Assembly (NCBI GenBank): GCA_016858145.1
Contig: JAEHOE010000042.1
Coordinates: forward strand, 186,001 to 250,000
DNA from: Edaphochlamys debaryana
Taxonomy: Eukaryota; Chlorophyta; Chlorophyceae; Chlamydomonadales
Direction of reading: 5' to 3'
Length of the DNA stretch: 64,000 nt
Shown here: in pieces, positions 37,624 to 47,487 of the stretch
Numbering within the stretch: the first letter of the stretch is position 1
How the letters are laid out: every line of letters begins with the position of its first letter
Notes under the pieces: model-generated
Told to the model about the DNA's origin: nothing
What the model saw: only the letters and a program-made list of their open reading frames with translations
Databases searched by the model: none
Position numbers and translations under genes: made by a program

Positions 37624-38247
37624 TATGCGGGGGCTCGGGCCACTAGTGGCCTTCCGGCGTCGCGAGCGACCAAGCGCAGCTACGTGAAGACATGCGAGCC
37701 TCCTAGTAACTGTCGCAGTATGGCTGGCGGGGTGCCTCACAGGATGCGGAGTGCCTCTGCATTTCGGCGATTCACCGGTTTCATCTGCGCGATTTGCTCG
37801 GTGCGGGCCTGCTATAGTGCTTCCTCACTGTGCACATATAGCACAGTGTTGAATGTAGGCGCAAAGCTTGCTCAATTGCTTGCTCACAGCGACGGGTCTG
37901 TCCTAATTGCGTTACAAAGCGGTTTGTGGCTTGTATGGCGGTGGTTCCCGCTGCCCATACATTCTGGTGTTGAGTAAAGCAGTCTTGAAGCAATGCGCAG
38001 GGTCAGCACCGGGTTTCAAGATGACACTTGTATACGAGCCGGTCATCGGTATTGGTGCGAAGTGCGGTACATCGGCGGCCCGCAGCGGCGCCGGGGACTT
38101 GCGCCCCCGCGAATCAAGTTGGTCTTTCTATTTCCATAGGTCGCGGAGATCAATTCGGAACAGCATCGGTTTCAATTCAACTGCACGTTTACGGCGTCAT
38201 GGGGCCCCGTATTGGTGGGAAGTGCTGTACGTCCGCCGCACCTGCCT

Positions 38248-38440
38248 AGAGCCCCCGCCGTCAGGCTCTCGGGGGTGCCGCTGGTGGTGATGGCGGTGGC
38301 GGCGGTGGCGGAGTCCCCCGACATACCAGACAAACTGCTTTCAACGCGTTAAACGCCCACCATGGGTCGCGCCTGGTCGCGTAGCAGATCGGGTAGCAGC
38401 TTTTGGGGCTGAGCCCCTGCCGTCAGGCTCTGCGGGGGGC
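38248..38440. repeat. Dispersed repeat fragments (copies B and C)
   Basis: Two copies of gagcccc-Y-gccgtcaggctc about 155 bp apart, separated by a stretch including catgggtcgcgcctggtcgc and gtagcagatcgggtagcag. The flank and core both resemble 16346-16510, so the similarity extends beyond the core. Confidence 0.6.
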
Positions 38441-39189
38441 GCCCCGCGTGTCGTGAGGATACTGACTTCGGTCATCAAACCTCGCCAACCAAGCCCAGAC
38501 CGAGCGCGATGTTGCTAACTTACCTCCAGCAACTCAGATCCGTCGATGTGGAAGTACTCGCAACACTTGGTCGCCAGTCGGCGTGGAAATGTGTTTCGCC
38601 CCGCGTCCATTCTCGGCCCCCTGTCCCCCCGGAGCTTCGCGCGGAGCGCGCCACACGGCCCCGCGCTTTGCACCGTGCCTGCACGCATGTACCGCTGCCC
38701 AGCCATTCTAGGGCTCAGCCCTTTCTCCGGCTTCGAGGAAGCTGACACCCATCTTGTTTGGGGGGGTGCTGGCCCCTGTCCCTGTGGGGGTGCCGCGCCA
38801 AGAGGCCTGCTCCGGACCCTGGCTGGGCGGTCAAGTTGGAGCAGGTGCTACGCCTACCCTCGCCTACTAAGCAATCGAGTCTCAGGGCGTCGTGTTGGTG
38901 ACACCCTCTACATTACCAGAGGAAGTTCTAGCGTCGTTGACGCGCTCGGGCGCCCACGCCGCCAGGCGGTGCCCAGCGTTGAAGGAGAATCCCGCATGAA
39001 CCTCAGTGCACGACGCAGGGGCCGCGGGAAGCCCGAGGCACGCTAGAGTTGCGGCGACGAGCCGTGCGTGCACCGCATGATGCATTTGGCGTGTCGCCCA
39101 CACAATGCCCCATTGCGAAATCCAGCTCACAAAATGGGGGCAAGCCCCGACTGCTGCGCAGCTCAGTGGTTTGTTCTACAGGTCTGGGT

Positions 39190-39243
39190 CGTCAGGCGGC
39201 TCCAGGCGGCTCCAGCCTCCAGGCGGCTCCAGGCGGCTCCAAA
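39190..39243. repeat. GGCGGCTCCA minisatellite
   Basis: Five units of ggcggctcca, one interrupted by gcctcca, in tandem. Confidence 0.85.
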
Positions 39244-39917
39244 CCGAGACAGCAATGTGTGGGGGTCGAGCCTTGCCTGGGGCACCCGGGTGTAAGCACA
39301 ACCGGGGCCAGGAACCGTGCTGTATGTCTAGCGGAGCAGCTCGTGACTGAGGCGCAGTGGGGCTTGACGCTTGAGCTCTCGCGGAGTCTTCCGGAGCTCT
39401 CCCGGAGTCTCCGCGCGGCCGCCGTGCCCAGAGTCCCCAGGCTGGCCGACCTCACAGGCTGGGCTCCGACAGGCCCCCCTTACCGGTATGTAGAAGCGTG
39501 GAAGGGCATTGGGCCGAAGCTGGAAAGGCGGAGGGTGCGGGCTGGTAGTGACAGGGCTGTTCCTGCCTTCGGGCAGCCCCCCCTGTTGTGCTTGTCGTTG
39601 CAGTCGTCGCCTGAACCTCCCCGCTGAACCTCCCCGCTGATTAGTGAAGGGCGGATTCCCCCGCCGGCCGAGGGCCGCGCGAACCTGTGTAGAAGCCGCT
39701 GCCCGCTGACAAGCCCCGGTGTCCGCGGCGGTCAACGTCGCGTGTGTGTGTGGGGGGGGGGGGCATGGAAGGAGCGGATTGGACCTGGGAGGCCAGGGGG
39801 CGGGTTAGTGGGCGTGGGGTATCGGTATGCAGCGATTTGTGCACTCAGACCGCATAGCCAGGTATCAAAGCCGCATTTGCCACCACTCTTTGTTGCTACT
39901 GGTGTTACCTACCAAGT

Positions 39918-42900
39918 ATGGAGCCAATAGACGCCGGCCCGCAGCTGTCAAATGCCGACGTTTTACAAGCAATTCTTGCGCGACTCTCTCCGCGTGACCT
40001 ATGCGCTGCGGGGTTGGCCTCCAAGCAGCTCTACGCGCTGTCTCATGACCTCTGGCGCCCAGTCGTGGAGGGTCGCTGGCCGACTGATGAGCGCTCGCCC
40101 TCGCCGCGCTGGAGCGAGCTTAAGCAGCTCGGGAAATGGCGCAGACTAGCCTGGGAGCGATACCAGGTGCACTTGGTTGCAGGGCACGCCAAAACCTGAC
40201 GCGTCACCGCCTCCTCCTCACAACCCCCGAGCCCCCCTCCGCCCCTGCCGCCCCTGGCCACGCTTCCTAGGTCGACCGCACCGTCCGTACGGCGCTTCGC
40301 AACCTTCGATGGCCGGGTCGCCGCGAGGAGGCCCTGGCGACCATCACGGCAGCGGGCGAAGACGCCCTCGACGAGCTCGCCGCCGCGGCCGCAGGGCTGC
40401 CCGAGGCGGTCCGCGACGGCGCCTGCTATGCTGCTACTGCCAAGCCAGCTGCTGCCAGCTCCGTGGCTGCTGCCGGAGCTGGGGGGCTGCTGACGGCTGG
40501 CGGTGTCGCGGGCGATGGGTGTGGCGTGGTGGAGGGGAGCCAGCTGCGCCTGGGGCAGCAGTACTGGGCCTTCCAGGTGTGACAAGTTCGGCCCTCCGAA
40601 ACTGAGGCTGGCCCGGACTCTGGGGCCACCGCCTTTGCTGGGGAACAAACACTTCACGCCCTCGGCTCTCCGGGTCAAAGGCCGTCCGTCAGGAGCTAAA
40701 GCGTGTCTCGGCTTTTGCCGGCACCTGGCCTTACTACCCCCCAACACTCTTCGCCTTGGCCTCTGCGCAAGCCCCGCGCCTCGACTGCCCCCGACCCACA
40801 TCGCAGGCCCTGGCGGCGCTGCGGCGGCAGGCGGCGGTGGCGGCGCTGCGGCGGGCGGCGGCGGACCCAGTGTCGGCAGCCGAGCACCCGGAGGCGGGCG
40901 CCATCGCAATCGTGGGTCGTGGGTGGTGGGCGGCGGTGCGCAGGGCGCAGGCACACCAGCAGCCTGCAACACGCGGTGGAAGTGCCAGGGCTTGCCTTTT
41001 TGCCCTGATAAGCCCACGCGCACCGCTAGGCGAGAGACATGACCAGCGTGTCGTCTCTCGGCACCGCCTTTGGGACCGGCTGACCGGCCGCTCCCCGCCC
41101 CTGCCTCGTATACGTCCCTCTCAGGCCCAGGCGCACTACCCCGCCCACGACCTGTGCGCTGCGGCGGCCGAGGTGGCGGCGCTGGGGGCGGAGCTGCGGC
41201 GGCGCATGGGGGCGGCGGGCGCGGGCCCAGGCTCCCTGCAGGTGGGTGCCTGCGCGCTTGCGGGCTGGGCGGGGAGCATCGCTGGGCCTGCAGGGGTTTG
41301 TCTGGCCTGCCGGGAGCGTGACAACGGGGACGGGTTTCCCACATCAGGGCTTGCTGGGACCTCTTTCCTCTGTCACGAGAGTACCGCGCTCAATGCCCGC
41401 CGCAGGCGCTCCATCTCCTCAACCAGCTCGTCTTCGGGCCGCCACCCGACCCCCTCGCCTCCCCGTCCGCCTCCACCACCTCCACCACCCCCGCCACCCC
41501 CCACGCCCCCCTGCCTGTCTGGCTGGGCGACGCCGGCGGGCTGGGCCTGCGCGGCTGCGACGAGGGCGGCTACTACGAACCCGAGAACTCGCTCCTCCCT
41601 GACGTCTTCGCCTCCAGCCCCGTCGCCGCCCTCGCGTCCGCTGCCTCCTCCCCCACCACAGCAGCCTCCGAGGGAGCGGGGACCGGTGTGGCACCCGCCC
41701 GGCCCCGCCGCGGCATCCCCATCTCCCTGGGTCTGGTGCACCTGGCGGTGGGGAGGGCCGCGGGCATGGGCAGCAGGCTGCAGCTGGTCGGGCTGCCGGC
41801 CCGCGTGGTCAACAGGTGGGGGGCGGGGATGTGGGAGGGGTGGAGAGGCGGGGTGCGGGGGCGGGGTGGAGGGGTGGGGATGGGGGCGGGGTCGTGCTGC
41901 CGGCCCGTGTGGTCAATTGGTGGGGAGGGGCATGCGGATGCGTGGTCAACACGTGGGGGGCGGGCGGGAGAATGGGTGGAGGAGCGGGGTACGAGGGTTG
42001 GTATGTACATGGAGGTTGGGGCCGAGCTGCGGGCCCGCGTGGTCAACAGGTGGGGTGAGCGGGGGCGCTGGTAGAGGGGTTGAGAGGCGGGGTTACGGGT
42101 TGGGGTGTTGGGAATGCGCGGCGGGGGCGCGGAGTGGAGGTGGGGGCGTTGAGGACAGCGGGTGGGCGTGGGTGTCGGAAGTGGATTGTTTCAAGAGGGG
42201 CAGGGGCAGGGGCGGGCCACGGAGGCAGCAGCACGACGGAACCGAAGGCACTCATCCGCGAGGGGGGACAGGCTGCCAGTAGGGTTGCACGACAGGTGTG
42301 CGGGTGCGGGTACGGTAGAGCGCACGGGGCTCCAGCATAGTCCCCTCATGCAGTTGCCCGCACGCCTCACCGCTACCCTTCAACCCCGTCCCTGACCCTT
42401 CTGCCCCTGTTCCCGCCTCTGCCCTCGCCTCAGGTTCGTCTGTGACGGCGACGGCTCCTCCTCAGGGCCCAGCAGCGGCAGCGGCAGCGGCAGCGGCAGC
42501 GTTGGCGGCAGCGGTAGCGGTGGCGGCAGCCGCAGCGGCGGCGTTGGCGGTGCCCCCCAGGGGGAGGTGTTCATTGACGTGTTCGGCGGTGGCGCCCTGA
42601 TGGACTGGGCCGAGCTGAGGTGCGTGGGGGGGCGGAGAGGCGACACGGTGGGAGCAGGCCCTCTCACGTTCGTGTTGAGGGCAAACGCAGGTGGCGGGTG
42701 GCACATGCGCGGGTGGCACTTGGGTTTGGGGGATCGAGCGAGGCCGTGAATGAACGAGTGAGCGTGTCGTCAAAGCTGTGTTACTCCAGAAACCTCAACT
42801 CGCTGCCCCCCTTCCCCCGGGCCTGCGCCACCCCCCACCCCCACCCCCAAGGTCCCTTATGGCGGGCAGGGGTGTGGCCGTACAGCGGAGTGACGTACGG

Positions 42901-45900
42901 CCCCTGGCACCGCCCGCCATCTACGAGCGCATGTGTGCCAACCTGTACAACATCTACCGGGTGAGATCCTGAATCGTGATCTAAGATGCCGGGGGTGTGA
43001 AGCTCCGTGTACTCCCGCGGTGTACCCTGGCCGCCTCATCTCCCATATTACTTGCTCGCAGTCGGCACGTGTGCTGTCCCTCCCCCGGTCCCAAACCCTC
43101 CCCCGCCCCCCTTAACCCCCTACCCCCCCTGCACCCCTCCCTCCCCAGGACACGTCCAACCTGCCCTGCCTGCGCCTTGCCCTGGAGCTGGCCGCAGCGG
43201 TGTCGGACCGGGTAGGGAAGGGGAGGCGGGACGTTGGGACGGGAGGGCCGGAGGCCACTGCTGCATCCCGGCACTCGAAGAGCCAGCGCCACCGCCATCT
43301 TATTCTCCAACCTATACCGGACCGGCACTCTGTGGTTCACCCCACCCCCCCGTTGCAACTCCTTGTGCCTTACTGCTTGATCCCTTCATCCCCTCCGTGT
43401 TTGCCCACTGCCTTCGCTCTAGCCCTCGGTGCGCATCGGGCTCGCCGGTCGCCGCCTTGTCTACTCTCGCTCGGGATGTGACCCCGGACCTTTCCCCTTT
43501 GCCTCCCCTACCCTCAGCCCACCGAGCTGCTGGCACGGCGCTACCGCGTCAGCCTCGCCCTGGAGGACTGGGCGGACGCCGCCGAGGTGCTCGAGCAGCT
43601 GGCGGGAAGCTGGGGCGCGGGGAGGGGGCAGCGGGGGGGGCAGCCGGGGGGGCAGGGCGGCGGCGCAGCGGGGGCAGGGGCGGCGGCGGGAGGAGGAGGA
43701 GGGGCAGGGGGAGGAGGCGGGGGTGGAGGCGGGGGCGGAGGCGGGGGCGGGGGCGGGGGCGGGTTGAGGCCGGGGGACGTGCCGCCGGCGCTGGAAGAAC
43801 ACATGCGGCAGCAGATGGCGGCGCACGTGGCGAGGGTGAGTCAACGCACATGGGGAGGGCGCGTGAGGCACAGTGTGTTACTACGCTTAGAACAACGCTT
43901 AGAGAAGGTGGGGTGGGCCGATAGAACTCCCATTGGGGCTAATCGTTTGTAAGGTAAGTAAGGTTGCTTCCGCCCCCAACGTCTTGCCTCATCCCTCCAC
44001 TTCCGCAACATCGCCACACATGTGTATTCCCTCCCCCTGCCCTCCCCGCCCACCTTCCCTCAGCTCCGCCAGGACATGGACGAGCGGCGATCCGAGTGGC
44101 AGGCGGGCAGTGTACGGCAGAAGCGCCGCCCACGGGACACCGTACTGCACCCCGTGGGGGCCATGATGCAGGTGCGGGTCCAGGCCGGCGGAGGGGGGTG
44201 GGGGCTTGGGGGTGGCGGACATTCACGGAGGCTGCAGGGCCAATGCTGCGGAGTGTGGGAGCCATGGTGCAAGTGCGCTCTTCCAGGGACCGGGTCCGGT
44301 TGGGCATGGAGGCTGCAAGGGTGGTGTTCTTGTGCGAATGGGACCGGGCCTGGTCGAGCGATTCGGTCTTGCACTGAGGCCGGGGCGTGGGGGGTGGGGG
44401 TGGCAGGCAGGCACGGAGGCTGCAAGGGCGGTGTTGTGCGTGCGGCGTGTGCGGGCACCCATGGTGCAGGTGCGGGGGGGAAAGCGCTGAGGCCCGGGTG
44501 CATGGGCCGAGGAGGGTGCTGCTGCCGGTTACTGGCGAGGCCTTGATCCCCCGACTGAGATGCTCGTCCCCGCCCCGCCCGTGCCACGTCGTGTCGTACG
44601 CAGCACCGCGTGTACGGCTACCGGGGCGTCATCGTGGACTGGGACACGCATTGCGACATGGACGAGCAGGTACGGACATGTCGTACACGGGCCCTCAGCA
44701 TTCGAGCCGCTGCCACGTGCCAGGCGCTTGCCCCGCCCTTCTACGTCCCCGTGTCTACCAGCCGCCAAATGCTGCTGCGTGCTTGCAATTGGCGAGACGG
44801 TTGCGCCCCCGGCCGTACCCTAGCTGCAACACCTCGTTGCGCTGACCAGCGGCCTCCATACCAAAGCCCATCATCCTCGCCCTCCCCTCCTCCTGCTCTC
44901 CGCCCGTCCCTCCCAGTGGATTGCGCAGATGGGGGTGGATGCGCTGCCCGGGGGCGGCCGCGCCCAGCCCTTCTACCGCGTGCTGGTCAGCCAGGGGGAG
45001 CGGGGGGCCGCAGCGGACGGGGCTGCAGCAGGCGAAGGCGGGGGGGCCGGAGGCGGCGGGGCGGGAGCAGCGGTGGCGCCCGGGGCAGCGGCCGCCGGTG
45101 TGGGGCCGCCGCCGTCGGCGGCGGCAGCAACTACGGGCGGAACAGGCGACGGTCGCGGGGGTGGCGGAGTGATGGGCCCTGCGCCGGGGCTGCCCGCATG
45201 GCGGCCCCTGGGCGCGGCGGCCAGCATGGAGGGACTCCACAACCGGCCACGGTCAGAGGTGGGAGCCTGGGGCCAAGAGGCAAAGGTTCTAGACCCTCAC
45301 GGGTTAAGCGCAGCGGGTCGTAAGGAGCCTTGGGCCAAGAATCTGAGCCCCGCCCTCAGCCCCGACCTAGCGACAGCACAACCCCCACGCCAAGCCCACG
45401 CCCTGCGGACCGGCGCCGAGGCTGCCCGACGCCTGCACTCAATCGCCAACCGACAACGGTAAAACCGTTGCCCAACCAACTTTACCCGCAGGAGACCTAC
45501 GTGGCGCAGATCAACATCCGCCTGCTGGCGCCGCAGCCCCCGCCGGGAGGGGAGGGGCAGGGGCAGGGGCAGGGACCGGTTGAAGGGGAGGGCGCCTCGG
45601 CGCCGCCGGGAGTCACGGTCGTCCCGGTTCCACATGACTTCGAGGTGAGGGGGGGGACACGAGTGTCGGAGGTGAGCCGATCGTGCTGGAGTGGGTGTGG
45701 CCGCTGTGCTTGCGTTCAGGGTAGGAAGCTTGCGCCGGAGGAGGTGAAGGGGCTGGGGCGAGTGCCGGACTTAATGCGGCGGACGTTTTGCGCTCGTTGC
45801 CCCGCCAGAAGGGCTCTGCCTCATGGGCGGCGTCCAGCGCGCTGCCCTCATGGCGGTCCACTCTCGCGGGGTACGGCCTTCGTACGGCATTCCGGCATGG

Positions 45901-46666
45901 CTGGCGCAAAGGCCTTGGCCCTGCGCTCCACACCCCTCTCTGCCTGACACCAGTGCGGAGACGCTCTGCGGTATCGCCCGCTCCCAACCTCTGCCGCCTA
46001 CGCCTCCCGCCCATCTCTTTCGCGCTGCTACCCCCAGGTGTTCCACCCCGAGCTTGGGCCGTTCTTGAAGGGCCGCCGCACCCTCAGTGATCCCTCTTCT
46101 CACCCACCTTTCCTCCTTTACCCCCCCTCCCACTCACCTCCCTCCCCCTTTCCTCCCCCAGGTGCTCCACCCCGAGCTGGGCCGCTTTCTGGAGCGCCGC
46201 CGGCCCGCCGCCCCCCCTCGCTAATCCCACTCCCCCCCTGCCCTCCCCGCCTTCTCCTCCGTCCCCCCCACCCTGCCCGCCTTTCCCCTGCATTCCCCCC
46301 TCCCGCTTACCTCCCTTCCCCCTCCCCCTCACCCTTATCTCCCTCCCCCCCCTCCCCCAGGTGGTCCACCCCGAGCTCGGGCGCTTCTTCGAGGGCCGGC
46401 GCCCCGGGGCGGCCCGCTACAGCCCCAACGCCGCCACACGCTACCGCTTCCCGGGGGAGTTCCCAGGGGAGGAGGAGGAGGCGGAGGCGGGGGAGTTTGG
46501 GCCGGGGTTTGGAGAGCAGCAGCAGCAACAGGCAGAGGCTGGGCTGGAGCCGGAGGCGGAGGATGAGGCCGAGGATGAGGCGGCCGGGAAGGGGCGGAAG
46601 GCGGGGGCCCAGGCGGAGGGGCAGCGGCGGGGAGCGGCCGCTGAGGAACCGGCGGGCGCTGAGTAG
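39918..46666 (+). CDS. FBXO21-like protein: F-box + SirB1/transglutaminase-like + YccV/HspQ-like domains
   Basis: FBXO21-type proteins act as substrate receptors of SCF ubiquitin ligases. Fourteen in-phase exons: 39918-40166, 40271-40576, 40807-40911, 41125-41241, 41406-41815, 42434-42619, 42852-42960, 43149-43211, 43518-43835, 44064-44171, 44604-44669, 44917-45258, 45492-45644, 46361-46666, about 945 residues. The F-box is at about residues 10-55 (LSNADVLQAILARLSPRDLC). The SirB1/transglutaminase-like part has GYYEPENSLLPDVFAS, RRGIPISLGLVHLAVGR, LVGLPARVVNRF and GEVFIDVFGGGALMDWAEL. The YccV-like part begins with HPVGAMMQHRVYGYRGVIVDWD and runs through FYRVLV and ETYVAQINIRLL. Gly-, Ser-Gly- and Pro-rich low-complexity inserts interrupt the domains, including a nearly pure Gly run at 43690-43762. 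The Glu-rich C-terminus is acidic. Two decayed copies of the final exon start precede the one used here. Start ATG is preceded by a less GC-rich leader. Confidence 0.93.
41785..42055 (+). repeat. Donor-junction triplication in FBXO21-like intron 5
   Basis: The exon 5 end gccggcccgcgtggtcaaca with its gtgggg donor (41796-41821) recurs as changed copies near 41898-41925 and 42028-42054, with ggggtggag/ggcgggg filler repeated between. The third copy keeps ccgcgtggtcaacag followed by gtggggtgag, a better donor than the first. Confidence 0.8.
43690..43762 (+). repeat. Coding poly-Gly tract
   Basis: A run of GGG/GGC/GGA codons within FBXO21-like exon 9 encodes about 25 residues that are nearly all Gly. 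The reading frame is kept to the downstream segment LRPGDVPPALEEHMRQQMAA. Confidence 0.9.
44145..44490 (+). repeat. Complex tandem duplication around the exon 10 donor
   Basis: The exon end gggggccatgatgcag plus gtgcggg (44156-44178) has relatives at 44259-44280 (gggagccatggtgcaagtgc) and 44455-44477 (cacccatggtgcaggtgcgg). An intron phrase, acggaggctgcaagggcggt, also appears three times near 44225, 44308 and 44413. Confidence 0.75.
46038..46087 (+). pseudogene. Upstream copy 1 of the FBXO21-like terminal exon start
   Basis: After its own polypyrimidine tract and cag acceptor, this stretch encodes VFHPELGPFLKGRRTL in the same phase as the real last exon (VVHPELGRFFEGRR at 46361). Splicing here would replace the conserved tail with a Pro/Ser-rich read-through that stays open to about 46790. 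It could be a relic or an alternative terminal exon. Confidence 0.75.
46162..46224 (+). pseudogene. Upstream copy 2 of the FBXO21-like terminal exon start
   Basis: Also preceded by a C/T tract and cag, it encodes VLHPELGRFLERRRPAAPPR and then meets a TAA at 46222-46224. Use of this acceptor would give a short truncated C-terminus of about 20 residues. Confidence 0.75.
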
Positions 46667-47487
46667 CAGCGTGTGGGGTTGGAGGGGGAGGGCATGGGTA
46701 GGTGCAGGCCTGGTGGTGTGGAGGCGCCGGGCAGGGGGCAGGCGTGGAGGGGAGGGCTCGAGGCGTGGAGGGGGATTCTATGCGATATGAATTCTAGACG
46801 CGCGGGGTGAGGGTAGGGGACATTGGGTTGAGATGCCGGATGACCATATTGAGGTGCAGCACTGTTCGAGCGATAGTGTTGAAGCGCTTTCCACGTTGTA
46901 AAACAATACGTTGCCACACTCTTTGAGAAAGGGCCGTGCAAGTCGTCGTCGCGCACACCACACGGCTGCCGACCACAATTCGCCCCCCTCGAAGACATCT
47001 TTGGCCGCAGTCTACCTGCCTAAGCACAACAGCGCTGCAGACGTAGCGGTCCGGTGCGCGGCGCTAATCAATCGCGCTTGGCATTTCGCCGAGCACCGCG
47101 CGCTCACTGCGCTATACAGGGGATAGCTTATAGCGTAAGAGCTCACAGCAGCGGTCAGCTTGCCGGTTTGGCGCTCCCAGCCGGCCCTCGCGGCCTACAC
47201 CGGCACGCTGCTCCCCAGCCCCGTCCTACTGCGTACAGGGCGTCGCGGCCAGCCCGCTTGTCGGTGGGGCCGGGCCGTGCAAGGAATGGTGCAGGAAGCG
47301 GGCAGTGGACTTGACCCCGAACCCGGGGGCTGTCTTGAGCAGCCGCTTCCCTCGCCCCCCTCTCTGTCCGCCCCCCTCCGCCCTCGCCAACCCACCCCAT
47401 TCCTTCCCTTGCCTGCCCCTCCCCTGCACACCTCCTCCCCTGCAACCCCCCTTCCCCGCTGCACCCCCGCAGCTGCGCCCGCTCGCC
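46667..47487. other. Intergenic region with FBXO21-like 3' end and DTD upstream region
   Basis: The first half is the likely 3' untranslated region ending after a TGTAA word. The second half leads into the DTD gene. The frame upstream of the DTD Met is open from at least 47305, and a cag directly before ctgcgcccgctcgcc at 47473 could be an acceptor, so a further 5' exon of DTD is possible. Confidence 0.5.
46897..46901 (+). promoter_or_regulatory. TGTAA polyadenylation word
   Basis: TGTAA is the usual poly(A) signal in volvocine algae. This copy is 231 bp after the FBXO21-like stop codon, a plausible 3' untranslated length, in a locally AT-richer stretch. Confidence 0.6.

Larger units (their letters stand above)
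37624..39917. other. Divergent intergenic region between cyclase (-) and FBXO21-like gene (+)
   Basis: About 2.3 kb that must hold both promoters. It carries two repeat fragments related to 16.35 kb (38248-38275 and 38405-38440), the phrase gggctcagccc near 38710, a ggcggctcca minisatellite at 39190-39243 and a repeated ggagctctc-type stretch near 39370-39415. No supported gene or RNA. Confidence 0.55.

Noticed and set aside
46038..46790. A 250-codon Pro-rich gene on the plus strand
   Set aside because: It starts in the decayed terminal-exon copy and reads intronic pyrimidine tracts; kept only as a possible alternative exon.
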